DNA from: Rathayibacter sp. VKM Ac-2856 | GTDB lineage: Bacteria; Actinomycetota; Actinomycetes; Actinomycetales; Microbacteriaceae | Length of the DNA: 64,000 nucleotides | Assembly (NCBI RefSeq): GCF_013205055.1 | Contig: NZ_JABMLF010000001.1 | Location: 186,001-250,000 of the forward strand | Direction: 5' to 3' | Shown here: in pieces, positions 41,759 to 51,174 of the stretch | Numbering within the stretch: position 1 is the first letter of the stretch | How the letters are laid out: every line of letters starts with the position of its first letter | Position numbers and translations under genes: made by a program | The notes under the pieces: generated by a model | Seen by the model: only the letters and a program-made list of their open reading frames with translations | What the model was told of the DNA's origin: nothing | The model's database searches: none

Positions 41759-43770
41759 GCCGGCCGTCGACCGGCGAGGGCACCGAGAGCTCGCTCACCT
41801 CGCCGGGGCGCATGCTGCTGCTGCGCGTGATCGTCGTGCTCACGGTCCTGCTCGGGGTCAACTACGTCGCCTGGCGGTGGCTGTTCTCGCTCAACTGGGA
41901 CGCCTGGTGGATCGCCGTGCCGCTCGTGCTGGCCGAGACCTACAGCCTGATCGACGTCTGCCTGTTCGGGATGACCATGTGGCGCGCGAAGGGGCGGCCG
42001 GCTCCCCCGCCGCCCGCCGCCGACGCCACCGTCGACGTCTTCATCACCACCTACAACGAGCCGATCGAGCTCGTGATGGCCACGGCGCTCGCGGCGCAGG
42101 CGATCCGCTTCCCGCACGAGACCTGGGTGCTCGACGACGGCGACCGCGCCGAGATGCGGGCGGCAGCGGAGGAGGCGGGTCTGGGCTGCATCACGCGCTC
42201 CTCCGACTGGAAGGACCGGCCGCGGCACGCGAAGGCGGGCAACCTCAACAACGCGCTCGAGCTGACGACCGGCGAGTTCGTCCTCATCCTCGACGCCGAC
42301 CAGATCCCCCGGCCCGAGATCCTCGATCACACCCTCGGCTACTTCCGCGACGAGAAGGTCGCCCTGGTGCAGACCCCGCAGGTCTTCTCGAACGTCGCCA
42401 CCGGCGATCCGCTCGGCAGCCAGGCGCCGCTCTTCTACGGGCCGATCCAGCAGGGCAAGGACGGCTGGAACGCCGCGTTCTTCTGCGGCTCGAACGCGGT
42501 GCTGCGGCGGGAGGCGCTGATGCAGCTGGGCATCGTCGGCTACGTCCGCGAGCTCGACCGGCGGATCGGCACGGCCCTCCGCACGGCCTCGCGGGTCGTC
42601 GCGAAGGCGCGCTCGCACCCGGCGGCGGCCGATCCCGCGGTGAAGGCCGCGCTCGACGAGGTCTCGGGCGCGATCGGCGAGGCGCGCGCCGCGGTCGCGG
42701 GCGGCGCGCCGATCGGCACGGTCACCTACGAGCTGCACCGCCGGGTCGACGCCGCGAGCTACTCGCTGGTGGCCTCCGACGTCGCCGGGCTCGAGAGCGA
42801 TCTGGCCGAGATCCGGGCGCTGACCCGCTCGGAGGGCGGCGCGTCCTCGGACGTGGTCGTCGACCTCGACGCGATCGTCTCGACGCTGGCCGACCGCGAG
42901 CTCTCGCCGCTGAACGCGCTCGAATCGGTGCAGGCCGTCCTGCAGAGCATCACGGTGGACCGCCCGGGTGAGGCCCAGCCGATCATGCCGCTCGCCACGA
43001 TCTCGGTCACCGAGGACATGGCGACCTGCATGCGCCTGCACGGTCTCGGCTGGCGCACCGTCTACCACCACGAGCTGCTGGCCGACGGCCTCGCGCCGGA
43101 GGACGTCGGGACGATGCTCACGCAGCGGCTGCGCTGGGCGCAGGGCACGATGCAGGTGTTCCTCCGCGAGAACCCGCTGCTGCAGCGCGCGCTCAGCATC
43201 CCGCAGCGCCTGATGTACTTCGCGACGATGTGGAGCTACCTCAGCGGCTACGCGGCCGTCGTCTACTTCGCGGCGCCGATCGTCTTCCTGGTGCTGGGCA
43301 TCCTGCCCGTCGACTCGCTCGCCGCCGACTTCTTCGTGCGCTTCATCCCCTTCATGATCATCAACCAGCTACTCTTCCTGGTGGCGGCGAAGGGCACGCC
43401 GACCTGGCGCGGGCAGCAGTACAGCCTCGCGCTGTTCCCCGTCTGGATCGAGGCCTGCTCGACGGCGGTGAACAACGTGCTGCTGCGCATCCCGCTCGGC
43501 TTCGCGGTGACGCCGAAGACCCGGCAGGAGTCGACCGCGATCCCGTGGCGGCTCATCCGCGTGCAGCTGGTCGTGATGATCCTGCTCGTCGTGGCCGTCG
43601 TCGTCGGCGTGATCCACCTCGTCGTCGACGGGGCGCAGCTGATCGGCACCGGGGTCAACATCGCCTGGGCGGTGTTCGACCTGGTCGTGCTCAGCGTCCT
43701 CTTCCGCGCCGTCGCCTTCCGCGGCTTCGACGCCGCACCCTCCCCCGTCGCACAGAAGGAGCACGCATGA
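41755..43770 (+). CDS. Processive GT2 glycosyltransferase (cellulose-synthase-like)
   Basis: A 671-residue membrane synthase. Two N-terminal helices, then the GT2 core: FITTYNEP, D127/D128 (VLDDGD), DAD (~180), the TED base (~419-421, SVTEDMAT) and QRLRWAQG (~457), followed by C-terminal membrane helices. FFCGSNAVLRR at ~244 is normally followed closely by TED; here about 150 mostly helical residues (~258-413) intervene. It should polymerise a UDP-sugar and extrude the chain. It overlaps the OpgC fusion upstream and the STAS gene downstream by ATGA. Confidence 0.83.
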   Translation: MSRPSTGEGTESSLTSPGRMLLLRVIVVLTVLLGVNYVAWRWLFSLNWDAWWIAVPLVLAETYSLIDVCLFGMTMWRAKGRPAPPPPAADATVDVFITTYNEPIELVMATALAAQAIRFPHETWVLDDGDRAEMRAAAEEAGLGCITRSSDWKDRPRHAKAGNLNNALELTTGEFVLILDADQIPRPEILDHTLGYFRDEKVALVQTPQVFSNVATGDPLGSQAPLFYGPIQQGKDGWNAAFFCGSNAVLRREALMQLGIVGYVRELDRRIGTALRTASRVVAKARSHPAAADPAVKAALDEVSGAIGEARAAVAGGAPIGTVTYELHRRVDAASYSLVASDVAGLESDLAEIRALTRSEGGASSDVVVDLDAIVSTLADRELSPLNALESVQAVLQSITVDRPGEAQPIMPLATISVTEDMATCMRLHGLGWRTVYHHELLADGLAPEDVGTMLTQRLRWAQGTMQVFLRENPLLQRALSIPQRLMYFATMWSYLSGYAAVVYFAAPIVFLVLGILPVDSLAADFFVRFIPFMIINQLLFLVAAKGTPTWRGQQYSLALFPVWIEACSTAVNNVLLRIPLGFAVTPKTRQESTAIPWRLIRVQLVVMILLVVAVVVGVIHLVVDGAQLIGTGVNIAWAVFDLVVLSVLFRAVAFRGFDAAPSPVAQKEHA

Positions 43771-44099
43771 CGTTCACCACCGCGAGGATCGACCCGGACG
43801 TCACCGTCGTCACGGCGTCGGGCCGGCTCAACATGGTCGCCGCGCCGCTGCTGCGCGACACCGTCCGCCGCTCGATCGAGGAGGGCGGCGCCCGCATCGT
43901 CGTCGACCTCGCCGCCGTCGACTTCCTCGACTCCTCCGGGCTCGGCGCGCTCGTCGCGTGCCTCAAGACCGCCCGGCAGGCCGGCGGGGACCTGCGGATC
44001 GCCGCGCCCAGCGCCCAGGTGATGATGGTGCTGCAGCTCTCCAACCTGGATCGCGTGCTCGCCCGGTTCGACACGGCCGGCGACGCGTACCGTGACTGA
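43767..44099 (+). CDS. STAS-domain protein (anti-sigma factor antagonist type)
   Basis: A 110-residue single STAS domain. The strand-helix core VVDLAAVDFLDSSGLGALVACL contains the phosphorylatable Ser of RsbV/SpoIIAA-type antagonists (about residue 56). It overlaps the GT2 stop and the HATPase start (8 bases), so the pair is made together. Such proteins switch partners with a kinase/anti-sigma protein; here the target may be polysaccharide synthesis or a stress sigma factor. Confidence 0.83.
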   Translation: MTFTTARIDPDVTVVTASGRLNMVAAPLLRDTVRRSIEEGGARIVVDLAAVDFLDSSGLGALVACLKTARQAGGDLRIAAPSAQVMMVLQLSNLDRVLARFDTAGDAYRD

Positions 44100-44505
44100 C
44101 CGCAGCGTCCTGTTTCGCAGTCCTCCCGACACCGTCGACGTCGTGCACTCGATGCTCGCCGAGCTGTGGGCGGAGCGGCCGGACGTCGAGGCGATGGACC
44201 GCTTCGCGTTCGAGACCGCCGTCGTCGAGCTCGCCGGCAACGTGCTGCAGCACGCCTCCTCGCCGACGACGATCGTCTGCACCCTCGGCGTCACCGTCGA
44301 CGAGGTGTCGCTGCGCGCGCTCCTCGTCGACACCGCCGACCCGCCGGGCATCGACACCGCGCCGCGGGAGATGCCCGACGCCCTCGCCGAGTCCGGGCGC
44401 GGGCTCGCGCTCATCCAGGCCCTCGTGACGACGTTCGAGTACGAGCGCTCGGCGAGCCGGAACGTGTGGTCGCTCCGCCGGGAGCGGAGCGCGGCGGCGG
44501 GGTGA
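44092..44505 (+). CDS. Anti-sigma-factor-type serine kinase (HATPase_c_2)
   Basis: A 137-residue RsbW/SpoIIAB-like GHKL ATPase. N-box FETAVVELAGNVLQHASSP, a G1-like VDTADPPGI and the G2-like ESGRGLALIQALV are visible. GTG start at 44092 inside the STAS gene. It probably phosphorylates the neighbouring STAS protein. Last gene of the polysaccharide operon; converges on pcaF. Confidence 0.82.
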   Translation: MTDRSVLFRSPPDTVDVVHSMLAELWAERPDVEAMDRFAFETAVVELAGNVLQHASSPTTIVCTLGVTVDEVSLRALLVDTADPPGIDTAPREMPDALAESGRGLALIQALVTTFEYERSASRNVWSLRRERSAAAG

Positions 44506-44537
44506 CGGCGGGGTGACGGCGGGCGGGGGCGGGGCGG

Positions 44538-45764
44538 CTACTCGCAGGCCGCCCAGACGGCGGCGAGTCCCTGACCGCCGCCGATGCACATCGTCTCGAG
44601 CAGGTGGCGGCCGCCGGTGCGGGCGAGGTGGCGGGAGCCGGTGGCGAGCATCCGGGCGCCGGTGGCGCCGACGGGGTGGCCGAGCGAGATGCCGGAGCCG
44701 AGGGCGTTGGTCCGCTCCCAGTCCTCGTCCCTGAAGCCCCACTCGCGGCCGACCGCGAGCACCTGCGCGGCGAAGGCCTCGTTGAGCTCGATCAGGTCCA
44801 TGTCGGCGAGGGTGAGGCCGGCGCGCTCGAGCGCGCGGGCGGTCGCGGCGACGGGGGCGATGCCCATCCGTGCGGGCTCGACGCCGGCGCGGGCCCACGA
44901 GACGAGCCGGACCAGCGGGCGCAGGCCGAGCTCGGCGGCGCGCTCGGGGGTCGTCACGATGCAGGCGGCCGCAGCGTCGTTCTGGCCGGAGGCGTTGCCG
45001 GCGGTGACCGTGGCCGCGTCGTCGAGGTCGCGGCGGACCGGGGCGAGCCGGGCGAGGGCCTCGAGCGTGGTGTCGGCGCGCGGGCCCTCGTCCTGATCGA
45101 TCAGGGTGACGGCCCCGCGGCGCCCGGGGACGGACACCGGGACGATCTCGTCGCGGAACAGCCCCGCCTCGGTCGCGGCGACGGCCCGACGGTGCGAGCG
45201 CAGCGCGAGGGCGTCCTGCTCCTCGCGCGGGATGCCGTACTCGCGGCGGAGGTTCTCGGCCGTCTCGATCATCCCGCCGGGAACGGGGTGCTCGCGGCCG
45301 CCGGCGGTCTCGCGGCCGCGGCCGAGCGCGTCGTGCAGCTGCAGGCCGCCGGTGCCCGGGACGCCCCAGCGGCCGTCGACCGTGTAGAGGGGCGCCCGGC
45401 TCATCGAGTCGACGCCGCCCGCCAGGCAGAGCTCGCTGACGCCCGTCTGGATCTGCATCGCCGCGTCGAGGACGGCCTGGAGGCCCGAGCCGCAGCGCCG
45501 GTCGACCTGCGATCCGCCGACCGTCACGGGGAGGCCCGCGTCGAGGGCGGCGACGCGGCCGATCGGCGGGGCCTCGGCCGTCGGGTAGCCCTGGCCGAGG
45601 ATGACGTCGTCGACGTCTCCCCCGTCGAGGCCCGCTCGCTGGACGAGCGCGCGCAGCACGGTGGCGGCGAGCTCGGCGGGGGCGACGCTCCGCAGCCCGC
45701 CGCCGAAGCGCCCGATCGGGGTGCGCAGCGGCTCGCAGACGACGACCTCGCGCAGCTGCGTCAT
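44538..45764 (-). CDS. pcaF: 3-oxoadipyl-CoA thiolase
   Basis: A 408-residue thiolase. Nucleophile Cys in [10 protein letters not shown], His in [12 protein letters not shown] and the second Cys in [12 protein letters not shown]. Start at ATG 45764 overlaps the CoA-transferase stop (ATGA). As the last gene of the pca operon it cleaves 3-oxoadipyl-CoA to succinyl-CoA and acetyl-CoA. Confidence 0.88.
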   Translation of the reverse strand: MTQLREVVVCEPLRTPIGRFGGGLRSVAPAELAATVLRALVQRAGLDGGDVDDVILGQGYPTAEAPPIGRVAALDAGLPVTVGGSQVDRRCGSGLQAVLDAAMQIQTGVSELCLAGGVDSMSRAPLYTVDGRWGVPGTGGLQLHDALGRGRETAGGREHPVPGGMIETAENLRREYGIPREEQDALALRSHRRAVAATEAGLFRDEIVPVSVPGRRGAVTLIDQDEGPRADTTLEALARLAPVRRDLDDAATVTAGNASGQNDAAAACIVTTPERAAELGLRPLVRLVSWARAGVEPARMGIAPVAATARALERAGLTLADMDLIELNEAFAAQVLAVGREWGFRDEDWERTNALGSGISLGHPVGATGARMLATGSRHLARTGGRHLLETMCIGGGQGLAAVWAACE

Positions 45765-46414
45765 AGCGCCGGCTCCGCGACGGCGACGATCAGCGCGACG
45801 CCGGTCGCCTCCTGGACCTCGGCCACCGAGACGCCCGGCGCGGTCTCGCGCAGGACGAGGCCCTCCTCCGTGACGTCGATGACGGCGAGGTCGGTGATGA
45901 TCCGGTCGACGACCCGCCGGCCGGTGAGCGGGAGGAGGCACTCGGGCACGATCTTGTGCTCGCCGGTCTTCGTCACGTGCTCCATCAGCACGATCACCCG
46001 GTCGGCGCCGTGGACGAGGTCCATCGCGCCGCCCATGCCCTTGACCATCCGGCCGGGCACCGCCCAGTTGGCGATGTCGCCGTGCACCGAGACCTGCATC
46101 GCGCCGAGCACGGCGACGTCGACGCGACCGCTGCGGATCATCGCGAAGCTCTGCGCCGAGTCGAAGTAGCTGGCGCCGGCGTTCACCGTGATCGTCTCCT
46201 TGCCCGCGTTGATCAGGGTCGGGTCCTCCTCGCCCTCCCAGGGGTAGGGGCCGACGCCGAGCACGCCGTTCTCGGAGTGCAGGATCACCGACACCCCGTC
46301 GGGGATGTGGTTGGGGATGAGGGTCGGCAGGCCGATGCCGAGGTTGACGTAGGCGCCGTCGGTGAGCTCGAGCGCGGCTCGGGCGGCCATCTCGTCGCGG
46401 GTCAGCGGAATCAT
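45761..46414 (-). CDS. pcaJ: 3-oxoadipate CoA-transferase subunit B
   Basis: A 217-residue class I CoA-transferase beta subunit. Catalytic Glu in [19 protein letters not shown] and [14 protein letters not shown] are conserved. Overlaps both subunit A and pcaF by four bases. With PcaI it moves CoA from succinyl-CoA to 3-oxoadipate. Confidence 0.9.
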   Translation of the reverse strand: MIPLTRDEMAARAALELTDGAYVNLGIGLPTLIPNHIPDGVSVILHSENGVLGVGPYPWEGEEDPTLINAGKETITVNAGASYFDSAQSFAMIRSGRVDVAVLGAMQVSVHGDIANWAVPGRMVKGMGGAMDLVHGADRVIVLMEHVTKTGEHKIVPECLLPLTGRRVVDRIITDLAVIDVTEEGLVLRETAPGVSVAEVQEATGVALIVAVAEPAL

Positions 46415-47211
46415 GCGCGGGTCTCCTCTCGCGGGGTGCGGCTGCGCACGGTGCGCTTCTCGATGGGCAGATCGGCGGCCTCCTCGGCGGAGAGCTGCAC
46501 GATCCGGTCGACGTAGATGCCGGGCAGATGGATGTCGTCGGGGTCGAGCTCGCCCGGCTCGACGAGCTCGTCGACCTCCGCGATCGTCAGCCGGCCCGCC
46601 ATCGCGGCCGGCGGGTTGAAGTTGCGCGCCGACCGGGCGAAGACGAGGTTGCCGTGCCGGTCGCCCCGGGCGGCGCGGACGAGGGCGAAATCGGTGACGA
46701 TCGCCTCCTCGAGCACGTACTGCGTCGGCGTCCCCAGCGAGTCGAAGACGCGCACCTCCTTCGGGTCGCTGCGGACGACGACGCTGCCGTCCGCGCCGTA
46801 GCGCCAGGGCAGCCCGCCCTCGGCGACCATCGTGCCGACGCCGCTCGCGGTGAAGAAGGCGGGGATGCCGCTGCCGCCGGCGCGGAGGCGCTCGGCGAGC
46901 GTGCCCTGCGGGGTCAGCTCGACCTCGAGCTCGCCGCCGAGGTAGCGGCGGGCGAAGTCCTTGTTCTCGCCGATGTAGGACGCGGTGACCCGGTCGATCC
47001 GGCCCGCGGCGAGGAGCTCGCCCAGCCCCCAGCCGTCCACGCCGCAGTTGTTCGAGACCACCGAGAGGCCCCGGGTGCCCTGCGCGAGCAGCGCGCGGAT
47101 GAGCACGATCGGCACGCCGACCAGGCCGAACCCGCCCACCGCGATCGACGCGCCGTCCGGGATGTCGGCCACGGCCTCCGCCGCGCTCGCTCGGCTCTTG
47201 TCCACCGTCAT
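46411..47211 (-). CDS. pcaI: 3-oxoadipate CoA-transferase subunit A
   Basis: A 266-residue alpha subunit: [19 protein letters not shown] (CoA-binding GGF), [48 protein letters not shown] and [12 protein letters not shown]. Start overlaps the PcaL stop. Forms a heteromer with PcaJ. Confidence 0.9.
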   Translation of the reverse strand: MTVDKSRASAAEAVADIPDGASIAVGGFGLVGVPIVLIRALLAQGTRGLSVVSNNCGVDGWGLGELLAAGRIDRVTASYIGENKDFARRYLGGELEVELTPQGTLAERLRAGGSGIPAFFTASGVGTMVAEGGLPWRYGADGSVVVRSDPKEVRVFDSLGTPTQYVLEEAIVTDFALVRAARGDRHGNLVFARSARNFNPPAAMAGRLTIAEVDELVEPGELDPDDIHLPGIYVDRIVQLSAEEAADLPIEKRTVRSRTPREETRA

Positions 47212-48395
47212 CGTCCGTCCCCTGCTTCGTCGTCGTGCGTGGTCGTGGGGGTCGCTCGCGGCGCGGGACCCGGCTCCGCGGCGTCGAGGTCGGCGAGCAC
47301 CTCGCGCAGGCGCGCGAACGCCGCGTTGGCGGCCGGCAGCCCGGCGTAGAGCGCGGTGTGCAGCAGCACCTCCGCGATCTCGGCGCGGGTGACGCCGTTG
47401 CGCAGTGCGCCGCGCAGGTGCATCGGGATCTCGTCCTCGGCGCGCAGGCTCACCAGCGCGGCGAGCGTGATGATGCTGCGCTCGCGCCGTCCGAGTCCGG
47501 GCCGGGTCCAGACCTCGCCCCAGGCGTAGCGGGTGAGGAACTCCTGGAAGTCCGCGGTCTCGGGGGTGATGCGCGCGGACGCGGCATCGACGTGGGCATC
47601 GCCGAGGACGGCCCGCCGGGTCGTCGTGCCCGCCGAGGCGTTGCCGATGATCAGAGCGCTCAGCCGCGCGGGGGCCTCGTAGCCGGGCAGGTGGGCGACG
47701 CCCTCCAGCACCTCGACGCGGGCGCGGGGCATCGCCGCGGCCTGCTCGCGGATGCTCGCGGCGGGCATCGCGAGGTCCAGCTCGCCCGCCACCAGGAGCA
47801 CATCGCTCGCGAGAGCGCGGTCGCCCGGAGCGCCGAGCGCCTCGCAGCAGAAGGCGTAGGACTCGTCGTCGACGTCGACCAGCTCGCCGAGTGCGGCGCC
47901 GGCGGCGTCCGGGTCGCGGCGGAGGAAGTCGGGGGCGAACCAGCGCTCGGCGCTCAGCGTCACCAGCGAGGCGGTGCCGGTGCTCCGCGCGCGGGCGGCC
48001 CGCTCGGCCCAGCCCTCCGGCGAGCCGATGCGGGGCGCGGAGCAGACGACGGCGAGCGAGGCGACCCGCTCGGGAGCATCGACCGCGAGCTGGAGGCCGA
48101 TCGCCCCGCCGAGCGAGATCCCGGAGTAGTGGAAGGCGCCGCCGCCGGCCGCATCGACGAGGACGAGCACTGCGCGGGCGAGCTCCGCGATCGAGAAGGG
48201 GTCGGTCGTCGCGGGGCTCCGGCCGTGGCCGGGCAGATCGAAGCGCAGCACGCGGAAGTCGCGCGCGAGCTCGGGGAGGCAGGCCTCCCAGAGCCGCGTC
48301 GTGGTGCCGAGCGAGGGGCCGAGCACGAGCAGCGGCGGGTCGGCGCGGGCGGACGTCGTCGCGGTGGTGAGGCCCGCGAGCACAGGGACGGTCAT
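47208..48395 (-). CDS. pcaL: Fused 3-oxoadipate enol-lactonase / 4-carboxymuconolactone decarboxylase
   Basis: A 395-residue fusion. Residues ~1-255 form an alpha/beta hydrolase (oxyanion GPSLGTT, nucleophile elbow [10 protein letters not shown], late His in GVAHLPGYE). Residues ~270-380 are a carboxymuconolactone decarboxylase domain ([52 protein letters not shown]). PcaL fusions are known in Rhodococcus and Streptomyces. It carries out two consecutive steps of the protocatechuate branch. ATGA overlaps on both sides. Confidence 0.88.
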   Translation of the reverse strand: MTVPVLAGLTTATTSARADPPLLVLGPSLGTTTRLWEACLPELARDFRVLRFDLPGHGRSPATTDPFSIAELARAVLVLVDAAGGGAFHYSGISLGGAIGLQLAVDAPERVASLAVVCSAPRIGSPEGWAERAARARSTGTASLVTLSAERWFAPDFLRRDPDAAGAALGELVDVDDESYAFCCEALGAPGDRALASDVLLVAGELDLAMPAASIREQAAAMPRARVEVLEGVAHLPGYEAPARLSALIIGNASAGTTTRRAVLGDAHVDAASARITPETADFQEFLTRYAWGEVWTRPGLGRRERSIITLAALVSLRAEDEIPMHLRGALRNGVTRAEIAEVLLHTALYAGLPAANAAFARLREVLADLDAAEPGPAPRATPTTTHDDEAGDGR

Positions 48396-49834
48396 CGGGC
48401 GTCCTCTCGGTCGGTGGTGGTCGTGGAGTCGGTGGTCGCGGAGTCGCGGACCGCGGTGAAGCGGGCGATCGCCGCGTCGATCCAGGGCCCCGTCACTCCG
48501 GGCGAGGGCGACGGCTCGAAGGCGCGGGCGACGCGCTCCTGCAGGGCGTCGTCGCCGAGCGGGCCGAGCAGACCGGAGACGACGACGCGGAGGGGGCGGC
48601 CGGTCGCCGTGCTCTCGCGGGAGGCGCGGCCGAGCAGCGCGAACGCCTCCGTCCGGCCGAGTCGCTCGCCGAGCAGCGCGGCGACGTCCTCGCTGAAGGC
48701 GGAGCCGTCGCCGGCGACGAGCTGCTCGCGCATCGCCTCGGCGCGCACCTCCAGCGAGGCGGCGAGGTCCGCGGCGCCCGTGACGGCGCCGAGCGCCACC
48801 TCCTGCAGCTGCTGCAGCGGCCGCCACTCGGCGTGCCAGGCGCCGCTCGGGCGCTGGTCCTCCGCGGCGAGTGCGGAGTAGAGCGCGCCGACGAGTCCCG
48901 GCACCTGCCGGGCGGCCGCGACGACGAGCACCGCGCCGATGGGGTTGCGCTTGTGCGGCATGGCGGACGAGCCTCCCTCGCCCTCGCCGAGCCGCTCGGC
49001 CAGCTCGGCGGTCTCGGTGCGCGCGAGCACGGTGACGTCGAGCGCGACGGCCCCGGCGGCTCCGGCGGCGAGGCCGAGGGCGGAGGCGAGCTCGACCACC
49101 GGGGTGCGGTCGGTGTGCCAGACAGCGACCGGAGAGCGGAGCCCGAGCCGGGCGGAGTAGCCGGCGACGATCCGCAGCGTGCGCTCGACGGCGTCGGCCG
49201 CGCCGGACCGCTCGCCGACGACCGTGACCAGTGTGGCGAGCGTGCCGACCGCTCCGCCGAGCTGCGCGGGCAGCGACGCCCGGACGCGGCGGACCGCGGC
49301 GAGCGCCGAGGTGACGGCCCCCAGCCGCTCCGCCGCCACCGCCCCGTAGACGGTGGGCGCGGCGTGCTGCCCGAGGGTGCGGCCGACCATCGTGGTGCCG
49401 CGGTGCGCGTCGGCGAGGTCTGCGAGGGCCGAGCCGAGCCGGACGAGCTCGGCGTCGAGGCGCTCGAGGACGGCGGCGGCGCGGACCATGACCGCGGTGT
49501 CGACGATGTCCTGGCTGGTCGCCCCCAGGTGGACGGCGTCGCCGGAGCCGTGCACGGCGTCCTCGGCGGCGCGGCGCAGGCGCGGGACGAGCGGGATGAC
49601 CGGGTTGCCGCCCGCGCGCGCCTCGTCGGCGATCGCCTCGAGCTGGTCGATGACGGCGGCGCGGATGGCGTCCGCGTGCGCGGAGAGGTCGGTGGTCACG
49701 ACGCCCTCGGCGGCCAGCGCGGCGACGAGGGCGAGCTCGGCGTCGATCATCGCGCCGAGCAGGGCCTCGTCACCGGTCAGAGCGCGGATCTCCGGTGCGG
49801 CGAGCGGGTCGACCAGGCTCCGCCGCTCAGCCAT
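48392..49834 (-). CDS. pcaB: 3-carboxy-cis,cis-muconate cycloisomerase
   Basis: A 480-residue member of the fumarase/aspartase superfamily. Signature GEGGSSAMPHKRNPIGAV; HLGATSQDIVDTA and GRTLGQHAAP are the other conserved regions. It converts 3-carboxymuconate to the lactone decarboxylated by PcaL. The C-terminus has a Thr/Asp-rich tail. Overlaps pcaG by 8 and pcaL by 4 bases. Confidence 0.88.
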   Translation of the reverse strand: MAERRSLVDPLAAPEIRALTGDEALLGAMIDAELALVAALAAEGVVTTDLSAHADAIRAAVIDQLEAIADEARAGGNPVIPLVPRLRRAAEDAVHGSGDAVHLGATSQDIVDTAVMVRAAAVLERLDAELVRLGSALADLADAHRGTTMVGRTLGQHAAPTVYGAVAAERLGAVTSALAAVRRVRASLPAQLGGAVGTLATLVTVVGERSGAADAVERTLRIVAGYSARLGLRSPVAVWHTDRTPVVELASALGLAAGAAGAVALDVTVLARTETAELAERLGEGEGGSSAMPHKRNPIGAVLVVAAARQVPGLVGALYSALAAEDQRPSGAWHAEWRPLQQLQEVALGAVTGAADLAASLEVRAEAMREQLVAGDGSAFSEDVAALLGERLGRTEAFALLGRASRESTATGRPLRVVVSGLLGPLGDDALQERVARAFEPSPSPGVTGPWIDAAIARFTAVRDSATTDSTTTTDREDAR

Positions 49835-50405
49835 CGAGTCCGCCGGTCAGGTCGAGGAAGACGGTCTCGCCGTCGCCCTGGAGTCGGATGTCGAAGCGCA
49901 CGACCGGGACGCCGGTCGAGGCGCCCTCCTCGACGACGAGCAGGGTGCCCCGCCGGGCCGGGTCGACCGAGCGCAGGAGCGGATCGTGGGCGCCCTCCCC
50001 CGCGAAGTACGCGCGGGTGCTCAGGTGGTGGGTGACCCCGCGGGCGAAGACGGTGACGACGATGAACGGCACGGTCCCCTCCGGGGCCCCCGGCCGCACC
50101 GTGGTGAAGGCGTAGTCGCCGGCGCGCGTCGTCGCGGTGCGCCCGAAGCCGGTGAAGGCGATGCCGTCGCGGAGGAGGCTCCCCTTCGCGCGGGCGATGC
50201 TCCCCGTCGCGTCGCGTTGCCAGATCTCGACGACCGCGTCGGGCACGGGCTCCCCCGCGCCGTCGGTGATCGTGCCCCGGAAGCGGATCGCGGCCGGGTG
50301 CGACGGCGCGACCAGGTCCGGCCCGCCCTCGTACGGAAGGGCGTAGCCGAAGAACGGACCGACGGTCTGCGACGGCGTCTGCACGAGGGGTCGCGGCTCA
50401 GACAT
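49827..50405 (-). CDS. pcaG: Protocatechuate 3,4-dioxygenase alpha subunit
   Basis: A 192-residue alpha subunit: TPSQTVGPFFGYALPYEGG, then a beta-sandwich with PDAVVEIWQRDATG and GRTATTRAGDYAFTTVRPG. It lacks the iron ligands, as alpha subunits do, and pairs with PcaH. Overlaps pcaH by 8 bases. Confidence 0.9.
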   Translation of the reverse strand: MSEPRPLVQTPSQTVGPFFGYALPYEGGPDLVAPSHPAAIRFRGTITDGAGEPVPDAVVEIWQRDATGSIARAKGSLLRDGIAFTGFGRTATTRAGDYAFTTVRPGAPEGTVPFIVVTVFARGVTHHLSTRAYFAGEGAHDPLLRSVDPARRGTLLVVEEGASTGVPVVRFDIRLQGDGETVFLDLTGGLDG

Positions 50406-51174
50406 GCTCGTCCTCCGCCTCGAGCGGGGTCGCCCGAGAGCCGGTGAGCACGACGTCCCAGCGGTAGCCGAGCGAGAACTCGGGCGTGCTGCTGTCGTGG
50501 TCGTAGGCGCCGACCAGCCGCTCGCGCGCGGCCGGGTCGGCGATCGACTGCAGGATCGGGTCGAGCGGAAACAGCGGATCGCCGGGGAAGTACATCTGCG
50601 TGATCAGCCGCTGGGTGAACGCGGTGCCGAAGAAGGAGAAGTGGATGTGCGCGGGGCGCCAGGCGTTGCGGTGGTTGCGCCACGGGTAGGCGCCCGGCTT
50701 GATCGTCGTGAAGCGGTAGCCGCCGTCGGCGCCGGTGATCAGCCGGCCGACCCCGGTGAAGTTCGGATCGAGCGGGGCCGGGTGCTTGTCGCGCTTGTGC
50801 ACGTAGCGCCCCGACGCGTTCGCCTGCCACAGCTCGACGAGCTGGCCGGCCACGGGGCGGCCGTCGCCGTCGAGCACGCGACCCGACACCGTGATCCGCT
50901 CGCCCAGCGGCTCGCCGGTGTGCTGGATGGTGAGGTCGCTCTCGTACTCGTCGACGTCGGTGTGGCCGAAGGCGGGCGAGGTCAGCTCGATCTCCTCCGG
51001 GTCGGCGCGCACGAGCTCGTGGGTCGGGTGCCGCAGCGTCGTGCTGCGGTACGGCGGGTAGTCGCGGCGCGGGTGCAGCTCGGGCGCTCCGCCCCCGAGG
51101 ACCAGGCGGCGCGCGTCCTCCTGCACCTCGGCGATCTCGGCGGAGATCTCGGCCTGGCCGAGCGGCGCGCTCAC
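50398..51174 (-). CDS. pcaH: Protocatechuate 3,4-dioxygenase beta subunit
   Basis: A 258-residue catalytic subunit. Fe(III) ligands are visible as the Tyr in GRYVHKRD, the Tyr in GAYPWRNHRNAWRPAHIHFS and the two His in the same stretch. GTG start at 51174 overlaps the pobA stop. It cleaves protocatechuate intradiol to 3-carboxy-cis,cis-muconate. Confidence 0.9.
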   Translation of the reverse strand: MSAPLGQAEISAEIAEVQEDARRLVLGGGAPELHPRRDYPPYRSTTLRHPTHELVRADPEEIELTSPAFGHTDVDEYESDLTIQHTGEPLGERITVSGRVLDGDGRPVAGQLVELWQANASGRYVHKRDKHPAPLDPNFTGVGRLITGADGGYRFTTIKPGAYPWRNHRNAWRPAHIHFSFFGTAFTQRLITQMYFPGDPLFPLDPILQSIADPAARERLVGAYDHDSSTPEFSLGYRWDVVLTGSRATPLEAEDEHV

